Source of the DNA: Nocardiaceae bacterium
Lineage (GTDB): Bacteria; Actinomycetota; Actinomycetes; Mycobacteriales; Mycobacteriaceae
Direction of reading: 5' to 3'
DNA length: 34,577 nt
Assembly (NCBI GenBank): GCA_021372355.1
Contig: JAJFUQ010000130.1
Span: forward strand, 1 to 34,577
Shown here: in pieces, positions 9,055-19,820 of the stretch
Layout: each line of letters opens with the position of its first letter
Numbering within the stretch: the stretch's first letter is position 1
Program-made: the position numbers and the translations under genes
Notes under the pieces: generated by a model
Database searches by the model: none
Told to the model about the DNA's origin: nothing
The model's input: only the letters and a program-made list of their open reading frames with translations

Positions 9055-9759
9055 ATGAAGCGTGTTCATGTTCTGCTGACCGGGCTGACCCTCACGATCG
9101 TCCTGCTGTCGATCAACCGGCTCACGGACCTTACGCAGGGGCATCTGCCACCGCACGAATTCCTTCGGTGGCTCGACTTCAACGCGATGATCCCGATTCC
9201 GCTGTTGACGATCGTGCTCTACGTCCTGCTTCTGCGCGAGGTCGTCAGTTCGCGATCGATCTTCACTCGCAGGCACCTCCCGCTGACGTTGCTCTTCATC
9301 ATCGGCGTCTACCTGATCGGCGCCGCGTCCGGCGATCACGAGGTCACGAACTACCTGCACTACCGTTTCTGCACGCCGGACCCAGGGTCGAACCTGTGCC
9401 AGATCATCATCACCAACGACGACGGCTTCGCGACCGACGTCTACTACCTCGGCGTCATCGCCCTCAATGTGGCGCTCATGCTCTTCGAACTGCGCAATCC
9501 GCGATCTCCCGAGGCCAGCATCAAGAACCTGATCGGAGTGAGTGCCAACGCGCTGGTCATCGGCCTAGGCGTGTTCGCCAATCTGGCATTCGAGGAGATC
9601 GGGCGCGACCTCGTCTACTTCTCGCTGCTGCTCTTGACCGCTCTCGTCATCCTGCTGTTCGGCCGCCAGAAGGTGGGCGCGCTGCCAGTCACCTATTACT
9701 TCGCGTTCGCCTACGGCCTCGGCGTAACCGGCACGGCTGTCGCCAAGCTCGTCACTTAG
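9055..9759 (+). CDS. Conserved polytopic membrane protein of unknown function
   Basis: The 234-residue protein has about six to seven hydrophobic segments, beginning MKRVHVLLTGLTLTIVLLSI. Others include IPIPLLTIVLYVLLL, LPLTLLFIIGVYLIGAAS, VYYLGVIALNVALMLFEL, a segment around VIGLGVFANLAF, LVYFSLLLLTALVILLFG and a C-terminal helix. A cysteine-containing loop (YLHYRFCTPDPGSNLCQIII) lies between the third and fourth segments and may be disulphide-bonded outside the cell. I do not recognise a family. It follows the DUF6924-like gene by 38 bp and overlaps the convergent YjbR gene by 8 bp at the 3' end. The longer frame upstream overlaps the previous gene and lacks membrane character, so ATG 9055 is preferred. 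Confidence 0.7.
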   Translation: MKRVHVLLTGLTLTIVLLSINRLTDLTQGHLPPHEFLRWLDFNAMIPIPLLTIVLYVLLLREVVSSRSIFTRRHLPLTLLFIIGVYLIGAASGDHEVTNYLHYRFCTPDPGSNLCQIIITNDDGFATDVYYLGVIALNVALMLFELRNPRSPEASIKNLIGVSANALVIGLGVFANLAFEEIGRDLVYFSLLLLTALVILLFGRQKVGALPVTYYFAFAYGLGVTGTAVAKLVT

Positions 9760-10102
9760 CGTCGAGCTGCTTGACCAGAGTCTTCGGAGCCACAAGCCGA
9801 TACGACTGCTCGACCCATTCCTCGACCTCGACCCACTGAGCGTCGCTGACGTCAAGCCCGAGTTCGATGCTCACCCATCCGTGGCGCCCCAAGCCGTAGC
9901 CCGTCGGCGTCACCGACTCCCGAGAGGCAACGAGCGCGGCGGCTTCCTCCGGCGGCAGTTTCACCGTGATTCCAGTGGCTTCCGGCGACGTGAAGACGAA
10001 ATTCTTTCCACGCACGCGGAACGTCGGTTCGCCATCCCACGCTTCGATGTCTTTACGCTCGGCCTCGGGGAAACTCAATGCGAGCTTCTCGAGGCGCGGC
10101 AT
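9752..10102 (-). CDS. MmcQ/YjbR-family protein
   Basis: The 116-residue protein shows the YjbR (double-wing) pattern: LEKLALSFPEAERKDIEAWD near the start, EPTFRVRGKNFVF, ITVKLPPEEAAALVASRESV, and GYGLGRHGWVSIELG. The family is small, soluble and often called DNA-binding on structural grounds, with no firm role. The start at 10102 (MPRLEKLALSF) fits the family; the frame is open upstream but that part overlaps the mannosyltransferase gene. That gene ends at 10104, 1 nt before this start, so the two are probably one transcript. Confidence 0.8.
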   Translation of the reverse strand: MPRLEKLALSFPEAERKDIEAWDGEPTFRVRGKNFVFTSPEATGITVKLPPEEAAALVASRESVTPTGYGLGRHGWVSIELGLDVSDAQWVEVEEWVEQSYRLVAPKTLVKQLDAK

Positions 10103-10103
10103 G

Positions 10104-11375
10104 TTAGACACGTTCGCCGACCTCGACATCGTCGAGCTCCGCCATGAAGTCTTCGTCTTCACGCTCGCGGGTATTGACCAGCAGATACGCCAGCAGGGCG
10201 ATGAAAAGCAGCACGTAGAGATTGTTCGTCAACCAGTGAACAATCGGGCCGCCGCCCTTTACTGCAGTGAATCCGAGAAACGCCGGACGATCCGACGAGA
10301 AACGAACCGGCCAGCAGGCCACGACTGCGGTCACCGTGGCGACGGGCGTGATCGTGTACCAGCGCGGGCTGTCCCAGGCACGCTGGGCGAGACCGAGGAT
10401 CAGCGGCAGGAACCACACCCAGTGGTGTCCCCACGAGAAGGGCGAGATCGCGCACGCCGCGATACCGCACAGCGAAACGGCGAGGAGAACCTCGCCGCGC
10501 GCGTACAGCCGACGCATGATGATGAACGTCGCGAACGCGCAGGTACCCGCGACGGCGAGCCACACGATCGTCGGCGGTGTCGGCGTCCCGAATGCGCGAG
10601 CGATGAGCCCCATGATCGAGAAGTTGGCGCCGTTGTCAGCAGGCGCGATGCGCGACGCGTGGAACACCGCATCGGTCCAGAAGTCGAACGAATTCCGGGG
10701 CATCGCCGCCGCGGCAATAAGCGTCAAGCCGACGAACGACGCGGCGGCCACGTACGACTTCGCGCGCTCACCAACACCGAACAATCCCGCGATGAAGAGT
10801 CCCGGCGTGAGTTTCATGGCCGCCGCCGCACCGACGAGACCTGGGGCAAAGCGGTTGCGCAAATGGAAACCGGCAAGCACCAGCACCATGAGAAAAATAT
10901 TGATCTGGCCCAAATGGACACTCGTCCAAATCGGCTCGATCCACAGCAGCAATGCCGCGGTCGCGCCGGCCGCGACTGCGAGTTTTCGGCTCGCTCGATA
11001 TCCGAGCATTCGGAGGCTCAACCAGCACGATGCAAAAACTGCGGCGAGCTCAGCAAAGAGAATGACATCGTCGAACCGCTGTGCGGACACGATCGCCAGC
11101 GGAATCATCGGAATTGCGGCGATCGGCGGGTATACGAATTCCAGTCCGTCCTTCAGACCGAACAGCGATCCCGAATACAGCGGGTGCCCGTTGAGAATCC
11201 ACCGGCCACCGATGCGATAGCACTGCGCATCGATCATGAAAGATCGCACGAGTTCATATCGCGGAAGTAGAAATGCGAACAAAGTTGCTGCGGCCACGCC
11301 GGCAGCGGTCAAGACGAACAGCCCCATTACCGAACGTCGACCCTGCCCACGACCCATCTCGAAGCTGGTCGACAC
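10104..11375 (-). CDS. GT87-family polyprenol-phosphate-dependent alpha-mannosyltransferase
   Basis: The 423-residue membrane protein has about ten hydrophobic helices. The first periplasmic loop contains MIDAQCYRIGGRWILNGHPL and LEFVYPPIAAIP, the GT87/DUF2029 pattern, with Asp49 at the position of the catalytic acid in PimE-like enzymes. IWTSVHLGQINIFLMVLVLA, AAAAMKLTPGLFIAGLFG and FSWGHHWVWFLPLILG are further family marks. GT87 enzymes use polyprenyl-phosphate-mannose to add mannose to PIMs, lipomannan or lipoarabinomannan outside the membrane. Which linkage this one makes cannot be told. The charged C-terminal tail (REREDEDFMAELDDVEVGER) is cytoplasmic. Starts at 11375 (GTG), 11357 or 11327 are possible; none has a strong ribosome site. 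Confidence 0.82.
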   Translation of the reverse strand: MSTSFEMGRGQGRRSVMGLFVLTAAGVAAATLFAFLLPRYELVRSFMIDAQCYRIGGRWILNGHPLYSGSLFGLKDGLEFVYPPIAAIPMIPLAIVSAQRFDDVILFAELAAVFASCWLSLRMLGYRASRKLAVAAGATAALLLWIEPIWTSVHLGQINIFLMVLVLAGFHLRNRFAPGLVGAAAAMKLTPGLFIAGLFGVGERAKSYVAAASFVGLTLIAAAAMPRNSFDFWTDAVFHASRIAPADNGANFSIMGLIARAFGTPTPPTIVWLAVAGTCAFATFIIMRRLYARGEVLLAVSLCGIAACAISPFSWGHHWVWFLPLILGLAQRAWDSPRWYTITPVATVTAVVACWPVRFSSDRPAFLGFTAVKGGGPIVHWLTNNLYVLLFIALLAYLLVNTREREDEDFMAELDDVEVGERV

Positions 11376-11392
11376 TCGGCCGACTCTATCAC

Positions 11393-11425
11393 GCCGAAAT
11401 CAGCAAACAAGTTGCTGATTTCGGC
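11393..11425 (-). terminator. Perfect 14-bp hairpin downstream of mpa
   Basis: GCCGAAATCAGCAA and its exact complement TTGCTGATTTCGGC flank a 5-nt loop. It lies 13 bp after the mpa stop and 17 bp before the mannosyltransferase start, both on the minus strand, so it probably ends the mpa message. There is no T-tract after it on the minus strand, as is common for actinobacterial terminators. Confidence 0.7.
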
Positions 11426-11438
11426 CTTAACGAGCCTG

Positions 11439-13199
11439 TTACAGGTACTGTCCGGTGTTCGATTCGGTGTCGATCGCCCTGCTTGCGCTGGCATTCTTGC
11501 CGGTCACCAGGGTGCGGATGTAAACGATGCGCTCACCCTTCTTGCCCGAAATCCGTGCCCAGTCATCGGGGTTAGTGGTGTTCGGAAGATCTTCGTTCTC
11601 CGCGAATTCGTCGACAATCGAGTCGAACAAATGCTGGACTCGAAGGCCGGGTGCGCCGGTATCGAGGACAGCCTTGATCGCATACTTCTTCGACCGGTCG
11701 ACAATGTTTTGGATCATCGCGCCGGAGTTGAAGTCCTTGAAGTACAGAACCTCTTTGTCACCATTTGCGTAGGTGACCTCCAGGAACCGGTTGTCTTCGC
11801 TTTCGGCGTACATGCGCTCGACGACACGATCGATCATCGCGCGAATGCAGAGATGCTTGTCGCCACCGAATTCGGCGAGGTCGTCGGAATGGATCGGCAG
11901 TTCCTCGGTGAGGTACTTCGAGAAAATGTCCCCGGCGGACTCGGCATCCGGACGCTCGATCTTGATTTTCACGTCCAGGCGGCCCGGACGAAGAATTGCG
12001 GGATCGATCATGTCCTCGCGGTTCGACGCACCGATGACGATGACGTTCTCGAGGCCCTCGACACCGTCGATCTCCGCGAGCAGCTGCGGGACGACCGTCG
12101 TCTCGACGTCCGAGGAGACACCCGATCCACGCGTACGGAAGATCGAGTCCATCTCGTCGAAGAACACGATGACCGGAGTTCCCTCGGACGCCTTCTCACG
12201 CGCCCGCTGGAAGATGATCCGGATGTGGCGCTCGGTCTCGCCGACGAACTTGTTCAGCAGCTCCGGGCCCTTGATGTTGAGGAAGTACGACTTCACTTCC
12301 TTGGCATCTTCGCCACGCGCCTCGGCGATCTTCTTCGCCAGCGAGTTTGCGACAGCCTTCGCGATGAGGGTCTTACCGCAACCGGGAGGGCCGTAGAGCA
12401 GAACACCCTTGGGCGGACGGAGTGAGTACTGCCGGAACAGTTCCTTGTGCAGGAACGGCAGCTCGACCGCATCGCGAATCTGCTCGATCTGGCGTCCGAG
12501 GCCACCGATGTCGTTGTAGTCGACGTCCGGGACCTCCTCGAGGACGAGGTCTTCGACCTCTGCCTTGGGGATCCGCTCGAACGCGAACCCGGCCTTGGTG
12601 TCGACCAGAAGCGAGTCTCCCGGGCGCAGCCGACGGATCGGCACATTCGGGTCGTCGAGATTGTCGACGTCGACCAGTTGCGCGAGCGGCTGAGCGAGCC
12701 ACACCACGCGCTCCTCGTCGGCATGCCCGACCACGAGGGCACGCTTTCCGTCATAGAGAATCTCGCGAAGCGCGCAGATCTCCCCCACTGATTCGAACTC
12801 ACCGGCGTCGACGAGCGTCAGCGCCTCGTTGAGACGGACGGTCTGGCCGAGGTGCAGCGCCTCGAGGTCGACGTTTGGAGACGTATTGAGGCGCATCCGG
12901 CGCCCAGACGTGAACACGTCGACGGTCGCGTCGTCGTGAATGCCGAGCAGAACGCCGTATCCACTCGGCGGCTGGCCCAGCCGGTCGACCTCTTCGCGCA
13001 GCGCAACGAGTTGCGAGCGAGCGTCCTTGAGCGTGTCGAGGAGCTTCCCATTGCGCGCAGTCAGCGAGTCGATGCGCTCCTGAAGGTCGCTTGTGCGCCC
13101 AGGAGATTCAAGCAACTGGCGGCGCAGGGCAGCCGCCTCCACACGCAGAGACTCGAGTTCTTGCCTTGCGGCCGAATCCGAGTGTTCATTCGGGCTCAT
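11439..13199 (-). CDS. mpa: Proteasome-associated AAA+ ATPase Mpa/ARC
   Basis: The 586-residue protein has an N-terminal coiled coil (about 10-75) that binds Pup, two OB-like folds (about 80-220), and one AAA+ module. Walker A is GPPGCGKT at 270-277, Walker B VIVFFDE at 343-349, and the RPGRLD segment is at 404-409. KFVGE at 317-321 is the pore loop. The protein ends NTGQYL; the last three residues Gln-Tyr-Leu are the motif that docks into the proteasome alpha ring. Mpa unfolds pupylated proteins and feeds them to PrcAB. Start is ATG 13199, behind GGGAGGAG at 5-nt spacing; the frame runs to 13229 but without a site. It is transcribed separately from dop-pup-prcBA, about 8.6 kb away. Confidence 0.97.
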   Translation of the reverse strand: MSPNEHSDSAARQELESLRVEAAALRRQLLESPGRTSDLQERIDSLTARNGKLLDTLKDARSQLVALREEVDRLGQPPSGYGVLLGIHDDATVDVFTSGRRMRLNTSPNVDLEALHLGQTVRLNEALTLVDAGEFESVGEICALREILYDGKRALVVGHADEERVVWLAQPLAQLVDVDNLDDPNVPIRRLRPGDSLLVDTKAGFAFERIPKAEVEDLVLEEVPDVDYNDIGGLGRQIEQIRDAVELPFLHKELFRQYSLRPPKGVLLYGPPGCGKTLIAKAVANSLAKKIAEARGEDAKEVKSYFLNIKGPELLNKFVGETERHIRIIFQRAREKASEGTPVIVFFDEMDSIFRTRGSGVSSDVETTVVPQLLAEIDGVEGLENVIVIGASNREDMIDPAILRPGRLDVKIKIERPDAESAGDIFSKYLTEELPIHSDDLAEFGGDKHLCIRAMIDRVVERMYAESEDNRFLEVTYANGDKEVLYFKDFNSGAMIQNIVDRSKKYAIKAVLDTGAPGLRVQHLFDSIVDEFAENEDLPNTTNPDDWARISGKKGERIVYIRTLVTGKNASASRAIDTESNTGQYL

Positions 13200-13412
13200 C
13201 GCCACTCCTCCCGTTGCCGGTCTTTTCACGCTACCGGGAACTTGCGATTTACGCCGGGCGTCAGAGTCTCAGCGTGATCACGTCTCGTAAGAAGGACTAC
13301 CCGATTCCCTACCTCGCTCCCTATGTCATTCAACCGACGACAGCGAAATTCCTTCCGAACCACTATTTTGGGATACCTAACCTCGCAGGCGAGAAAGAAG
13401 GGCCGGTAAGTA
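13200..13412. promoter_or_regulatory. Divergent intergenic region between mpa and the response-regulator gene
   Basis: The 213-bp gap must hold both promoters. It contains a 10-bp perfect palindrome CGTGATCACG at 13273-13282 that could be an operator. I see no clear terminator or RNA element. A palindrome of this size can arise by chance in a gap of this length. Confidence 0.3.
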
Positions 13413-15134
<1,722 letters not shown>

Positions 15135-15147
15135 CAATGCTTAACCG

Positions 15148-16812
15148 GTGACAACTCCTCCACATCCGCGACATGCGGCCGTAGCGGACGACGACGAGGT
15201 CGGCGCTGCTTTGACGAACCCGCCGCGCCATGCGGCCGATCCGGATGACGACAAGCTCGACGCCGCGGTCCTGAAGACCGCTGGAATCGTCGTCGTCGGC
15301 GTCATCATGGCCATCCTCGACATGACCATCGTCAACGTCGCTGTTCCTTCGTTCAAAGACACGTTCGACACCAGCTTCGCCGTCGCCGCATGGACGATGA
15401 CCGGTTACACGCTCGCTCTCGCGACCGTGATCCCCTTGACCGGTTGGGCCGCGGACCGATTCGGCACGAAGCGGTTGTACATCCTGGCATTGACGCTGTT
15501 CGTCGCAGGCTCCGTCCTGTGTAGCTTTGCCACGAGCATCGAGATGCTCATCGGCTTCCGCGTACTCCAGGGACTCGGCGGCGGCATGTTGATGCCGCTG
15601 TCGATGACCATCATGACGCATGCGGCCGGTCCGCACCGAGTCGGTCGGGTCATGGCCGTCCTCGGCGTTCCGATGCTGCTCGGCCCGATCAGCGGCCCGA
15701 TCATCGGCGGCTGGCTGCTCGACCACGCTTCTTGGCACTGGATCTTCCTCATTAACCTGCCGATCGGCATCGTCGCGATCGCCCTGGCGGTGTTCGGTCT
15801 CAAGCCCGACCGTCCGGAGCCGTCGGAGTCCTTCGACTTCCTCGGAATGCTGCTCCTGTCCCCCGGTCTGGCGCTGTTCCTTTTCGGTGTCTCGTCGATT
15901 CCGGAGGAGCTCCGCACGCAGGGAGGAGGCATCCTGGACGCGCTCACGACGGGCCGCGTCGCGATCTCCGCGATCCTCGGTCTGATCCTGATGCTCGCGT
16001 TCATCCCGCACGCATTCCGAACCGAGCACCCACTCGTGGACCTGACGCTCTTCAAGAACCGCGACCTCACCGTTTCGGTCATCTGCTTCCTGTTCTTCAC
16101 GATCGCGTTCTTCGGCGCGATGCTGCTGCTCCCCGCATACCTGATCCAGGTTCGTGGTGAGACGCCGTTCAACACCGGTCTCATGCTCGCTCCGCAGGGC
16201 CTCGGCGCCATGCTGACGATGCCCGTCGCCGGCGCCCTGACCGACAAGATCGGCCCACGCAAGATCGTCATCCCGGGCGTCGCTCTCATCGCCCTGACGA
16301 TGGCCTTCTTCACCCAGATCACCGCGGACACCGAGATCTGGCAGATCCTCGTCGCGCTGTTCATCATGGGCCTGGGTATGGGCTGCACGATGATGCCGAT
16401 CATGACCGCGGCGATCGCGACCCTGACCCATCAGCAGGTCGCACGTGGTTCCACGCTCATGAACATCGTCAACCAGTCGGGTGGTTCCATCGGAACCGCG
16501 ATCATGTCGATGATCTTGACGGTGAAGTACGCGAGCGCACCGGCCGGCATCAAGCTGCCGGACGGCACCTCGATGTCGTCGGTCGACGTGGCCTACGCGT
16601 CGTGGGATGCCAAGTTCCAAGCGATGATCCAGGGCATCCCGGGGATCGACAAGATCATCGCGGCCGGATTCGACGCCGCCGCCGCGGCGTTCGCGTTCAC
16701 GTTCCTGATCGCGCTGATCCTGATCATCCTGACGCTGATCCCGTCGTTCCTGCTCCCGAGCAAGGCTCCGGTCAAGAACGAAGGCGAGCCGGCACCGGTT
16801 CTGGTGCACTAA
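15148..16812 (+). CDS. DHA2-family (14-TM) MFS multidrug exporter
   Basis: The 554-residue protein has a charged N-terminal tail of about 45 residues rich in Asp, His and Pro, then about 14 membrane helices. Family motifs are LDMTIVNVAVPSF in helix 1, GWAADRFGTKRLY (motif A) in the 2-3 loop, GFRVLQGLGGGMLMPLSMTI (motif B), and GVPMLLGPISGPIIGGWLLD (motif C, typical of proton antiporters). It would export hydrophobic drugs or lipids in exchange for protons; the substrate is unknown. The GTG start has only a weak purine site, and no better start is seen. A strong hairpin follows the stop by 15 bp. It is the only gene on the plus strand between trmI and the PknG operon. Confidence 0.9.
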   Translation: MTTPPHPRHAAVADDDEVGAALTNPPRHAADPDDDKLDAAVLKTAGIVVVGVIMAILDMTIVNVAVPSFKDTFDTSFAVAAWTMTGYTLALATVIPLTGWAADRFGTKRLYILALTLFVAGSVLCSFATSIEMLIGFRVLQGLGGGMLMPLSMTIMTHAAGPHRVGRVMAVLGVPMLLGPISGPIIGGWLLDHASWHWIFLINLPIGIVAIALAVFGLKPDRPEPSESFDFLGMLLLSPGLALFLFGVSSIPEELRTQGGGILDALTTGRVAISAILGLILMLAFIPHAFRTEHPLVDLTLFKNRDLTVSVICFLFFTIAFFGAMLLLPAYLIQVRGETPFNTGLMLAPQGLGAMLTMPVAGALTDKIGPRKIVIPGVALIALTMAFFTQITADTEIWQILVALFIMGLGMGCTMMPIMTAAIATLTHQQVARGSTLMNIVNQSGGSIGTAIMSMILTVKYASAPAGIKLPDGTSMSSVDVAYASWDAKFQAMIQGIPGIDKIIAAGFDAAAAAFAFTFLIALILIILTLIPSFLLPSKAPVKNEGEPAPVLVH

Positions 16813-16827
16813 ATCGCGCACAGCAAA

Positions 16828-16857
16828 AGGGCGGGCATCTGGTCAGATGCCCGCCCT
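16828..16857. terminator. Bidirectional terminator between MFS gene and PknG operon
   Basis: AGGGCGGGCATCT pairs perfectly over 13 bp with AGATGCCCGCCCT around a GGTC loop. On the plus strand the stem is followed by CTT; on the minus strand by TTTT. It sits between the ends of two convergent units and would stop both. Confidence 0.85.
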
Positions 16858-16880
16858 CTTCGCGTTCGTGTCGGCGCGGG

Positions 16881-17573
16881 TCAATCCGCGGGTGCGTGGA
16901 TGGTCAACGTCGTCCACGCGCCGATATGGACGCGGTCACCGTCCGAAAGCGGAACCGGCACCGAATACGGGATCGGATCGCCCGTGCCGTTCACGGTCGT
17001 TCCATTCGCCGAGCCCACGTCGGTCAGGTGCCAACCATCGGCGGTCGCCGTCAACACTGCGTGGAGGTGGCTGACACCGGGGTCGAGCGGCGGGCCGGTG
17101 AGATCGATTTCGGGCGAGATTCCGCGCGACGGACTCCGTCGGCCGATCCGAATCTCAACTCCCTGGAGAACGAACTCCCGCGCGGGACACACCGCCGGAA
17201 ATTCGATGTCTTCGGCGCCGGACCGCTCGTAGTACGCGCGGTCTGCCTCGACCCGAACGGTCCAAGGCGACGCGTTTGGTTTCGCAACCGGCGCCGGCGT
17301 CGTCACTGCTGGGGCCTGTCCCGTATATCCGGCGGGGAGCCGGCCGGAGACGAAGTCGAAGCCGTCGTTTTCACAGAACCGATCACCCGCGACCTGCGGC
17401 GCGCCACACACCGGACACGTTGCCGATGCTCCACTGGCTGGTTCGTCAGCCTTCTCGGCGACCGGCGTCGTCGGCAGGATCGCCGTCGGAACACCTCCGA
17501 TCGGAGCACCGCACGTGTCGCAGTAGTCAGGTTCGCCGGACAGGTGTCCCTTGGGACACAGACTTGCGCTCAC
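16881..17573 (-). CDS. Zinc-ribbon and FHA-domain protein, last gene of PknG operon
   Basis: The 230-residue protein starts with two zinc-ribbon-like modules. The first has Cys6, His10, Cys18 and Cys21; the second has Cys53, Cys56 and Cys67, but the fourth ligand position reads Asn-Asp (AGDRFCENDG). A Pro/Ala-rich linker follows (about 75-105), then an FHA domain at about 138-228 with all core residues: IRIGRR (144-146), SHLH (Ser168, His169) and SANGT with Asn190 and NG at 195-196. It should bind phosphothreonine peptides. Unlike GarA/OdhI it has no N-terminal ETTS-type phosphosite that I can see. Its GTG overlaps the vWA stop (GTGA). It is a likely reader or substrate of the PknG-like kinase encoded upstream (inference). 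Confidence 0.9.
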   Translation of the reverse strand: MSASLCPKGHLSGEPDYCDTCGAPIGGVPTAILPTTPVAEKADEPASGASATCPVCGAPQVAGDRFCENDGFDFVSGRLPAGYTGQAPAVTTPAPVAKPNASPWTVRVEADRAYYERSGAEDIEFPAVCPAREFVLQGVEIRIGRRSPSRGISPEIDLTGPPLDPGVSHLHAVLTATADGWHLTDVGSANGTTVNGTGDPIPYSVPVPLSDGDRVHIGAWTTLTIHAPAD

Positions 17574-18850
17574 TGCTTCTTCCCCACTCGGACAGTTCTC
17601 GTCGACCTCGTGTCGAGCGCCATCTCGTCAGCCGCATCGACCTTCTTCTTGAGGCGCACGGTGCCGGTCGCGGGATCCTCGATGTCGACGACCTTGTCCA
17701 GAAGATCGAGTGTCGCCTGATTCCCGGCCGCCGTTGCGATCTGCGCCGCGCGACCAAACCGCTGCGTCGCGGTGTCCACGTCCCCCGCCTTGCGCGCCTC
17801 CAGACCCTCGGCGATGACCGACGCCAACTCGGCCTGCCCGGTGTAGTGGGCGACAGCCTTGTTGATCCGGGTCGACAGGGCGAGGTCGTCCGTCCACACC
17901 GCCCGCACGAGCGACTGGCCGACGATGTTGTCACCGTCGGGACCGCCGACGACGAGGCTGACTCGAGCCGCCAGCATCTCGTCACCGATCGTGCCCGCAC
18001 CGACTTCCACGCTCACGTGATAGTCGCGAGACTCCGATCCCCACGCCCCGGTCGGGAAATCGCCGCTGCGAGCGTTCACCTCCACGCGCTTGGCCGTGAG
18101 GTCCGTGATGTCCGGAGCAACCTGCTTGAGGTAGTTGAGCCGCGCACCGGCCGGCATCCACAGCCGAAGCCGAACATCGGCCTGTGTCTTGCTCATCGCG
18201 GCGTTGACAATCGCCGTGAAGTCGTCGACCAGCCCCGCCGGCTCGGCGACGATGTCAACCGTGCCGAGCATCGCGTTCGCGATCGGGCGCAGTTCCTCCA
18301 CCCGCCAGTCGGTTCCGACACCGCGGCAGTGACATTGGAACGAGCCCGCCCAGGTCTTCAGAGTCACGGGCAGTGCGCGCGGGTCTTCCCGGTTCTCCCC
18401 GTCGGTGAGCAGAATCGCCTGGTTGATGCCGGTGCTTCCCCCGAACAAGGTGCCTGCTGCGTTGAGCCAGGTACTCATCGCAGTACCGCCGTCCGACCGC
18501 AGCTGCGAGATGGCGACCGAGGCTTCCTTACGGGTCCGATCGGTGGCCACCGCCGTGCCCGACCTCGGGTAGACGTTCACCGCAACGTGGGTCCCTGCCA
18601 CGACCGCAAACCGGACGCCGTCGCGGAGCACGCTCACGGCGGCATTTGTCGCATCGCGCGCCGCTCGGATGCGACCACCCGCCATCGATCCCGACGTGTC
18701 GATGATGATCACGACCGTGGCTTCTGCGGATCCAGAAGCGGCACTCTGACCGTCACCGTTGGTCGCGGTGACGGTGACGATCGCATTGACCTCGGTCGCG
18801 CCCTCGTGGAGGTACTCATTCTGAAAGGTGTCGAGCGTGTATTCAGGCAT
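17570..18850 (-). CDS. von Willebrand factor A (vWA) domain protein
   Basis: The 426-residue protein starts MPEYTLDTFQNEYLHEGATE, a beta-strand lead seen in this vWA group. The vWA domain runs from about 45 to 225. The MIDAS motif is Asp51-x-Ser53-x-Ser55 in VVIIIDTSGSMAG, with GGTAMSTW supplying the threonine and ILLTDGENRED the later aspartate. The second half has beta-rich sequence (about 235-330) and a helical C-terminus (about 335-425) ending TVRVGKKQ. There is no signal peptide, so it is cytoplasmic. The vWA-PP2C-kinase set recalls the TerY-P triads of tellurium-type stress loci, where the vWA protein is thought to be an adaptor. The start at 18850 overlaps the phosphatase stop by 8 nt; earlier in-frame starts lie inside the phosphatase gene. 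Confidence 0.9.
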   Translation of the reverse strand: MPEYTLDTFQNEYLHEGATEVNAIVTVTATNGDGQSAASGSAEATVVIIIDTSGSMAGGRIRAARDATNAAVSVLRDGVRFAVVAGTHVAVNVYPRSGTAVATDRTRKEASVAISQLRSDGGTAMSTWLNAAGTLFGGSTGINQAILLTDGENREDPRALPVTLKTWAGSFQCHCRGVGTDWRVEELRPIANAMLGTVDIVAEPAGLVDDFTAIVNAAMSKTQADVRLRLWMPAGARLNYLKQVAPDITDLTAKRVEVNARSGDFPTGAWGSESRDYHVSVEVGAGTIGDEMLAARVSLVVGGPDGDNIVGQSLVRAVWTDDLALSTRINKAVAHYTGQAELASVIAEGLEARKAGDVDTATQRFGRAAQIATAAGNQATLDLLDKVVDIEDPATGTVRLKKKVDAADEMALDTRSTRTVRVGKKQ

Positions 18851-19820
18851 GTGCTGCTCCTTCATGGTGGACCGGGATGACGGCGACGGTGATGTTGTCG
18901 GCGCCGCCAGCGCGGCGGGCGAACTCAACCAGACGGCGGGCGGTGATGATCGGCGATCCGGCTGCCGATGCCCAGTGTTCGGCGACCAAAGCGGCGAAAG
19001 AACCGACGGACGCGGCGTAGTTCCACAAGCCGTCAGTGCAGACGATCACGAGGCCCGGGCCATCGATGACCCGCTCGACGACGCACCGATTCAGGGGGTC
19101 GGCATCGGCACCGAGCCACGCCGTGATCATGTGAGCTCGCGGATCCGAGTTCGCGGCGCTTTCGTCCATGCCGTCGGCGATGGCCTCGGTTGCCCAGGAA
19201 TCGTCAACGGTCACTTGTTCGGGTCGACCGTCCGTCGGCAGCCAGTAGCACCGGCTGTCGCCAACGCTGGCGACTCCGAGCCGGTTTCCGCGAACGTGAG
19301 CGACGACCAGCGTGCACGCCGGGACCTCCGCATCGGCCAACGCGGTCCCGTGGGCATCGAGAAGCTGGCGGTCCGTCGCGGCGACGACCGCGGCGGCTGC
19401 GGCCTCGACGGCGGCCCACACATCGCTTGTGCTGCGAAGGCTGGCCACCGCGCTAGTGGCGGCGGCCCGGGACGCTGCGCGTGGATCCGGGCCCGTGGAC
19501 ACCCCGTCCGAAACCGCCACCACCAACCCGTCCCCGACCACTGCGATCGCCGCGGCGTCCTCATTACGCACATGACGCAGTCCTGGGTCCGATACGAATG
19601 CTCCGGCCGCGCCCAGGTCCGACTCGTCCCGGTCCGGTGGCGGGCTCAGCCGCCGACCGCAGCTGTCGCAGAATCCGTCGGCGTCGGGCTTCCCCTCCCC
19701 ACAGTCGCAGGCGACGCGTGTCTGCGAACTGAGCGCGTGCCCACAGTCCTCGCAGAATCGATCACCGGCTCGGTACGCGGCACCACATGCCCCGCAGCAC
19801 AGCGGTGTTGCGGCCGTCAT
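18843..19820 (-). CDS. Zinc-ribbon PP2C-type serine/threonine phosphatase
   Basis: The 325-residue protein has two N-terminal zinc ribbons (Cys9/Cys12/Cys23/Cys26 and Cys38 or Cys40/Cys51/Cys54), then a PP2C domain from about 70. Metal-site residues are complete: RHVRNEDA (Asp88), VAVSDGV (Asp105), VIVCTDGLWNYA (Asp263) and GGADNITVAV (Asp308); SVGDSRCYW is also present. The usual VADGMGG is VSDGVSTGPDP here. It should remove phosphate from targets of the adjacent PknG-like kinase. The ATG at 19820 overlaps the kinase stop (ATGA); an in-frame GTG two codons earlier is possible. The ribbon sequence AGDRFCEDCG is almost the same as AGDRFCENDG in the FHA protein. Confidence 0.93.
   Translation of the reverse strand: MTAATPLCCGACGAAYRAGDRFCEDCGHALSSQTRVACDCGEGKPDADGFCDSCGRRLSPPPDRDESDLGAAGAFVSDPGLRHVRNEDAAAIAVVGDGLVVAVSDGVSTGPDPRAASRAAATSAVASLRSTSDVWAAVEAAAAAVVAATDRQLLDAHGTALADAEVPACTLVVAHVRGNRLGVASVGDSRCYWLPTDGRPEQVTVDDSWATEAIADGMDESAANSDPRAHMITAWLGADADPLNRCVVERVIDGPGLVIVCTDGLWNYAASVGSFAALVAEHWASAAGSPIITARRLVEFARRAGGADNITVAVIPVHHEGAAHA

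Noticed and set aside
17276..18880. 534-codon plus-strand open frame over the vWA gene
   Set aside because: Arg-rich shadow with no domain; the minus strand carries a clear vWA with MIDAS and coupled neighbours.
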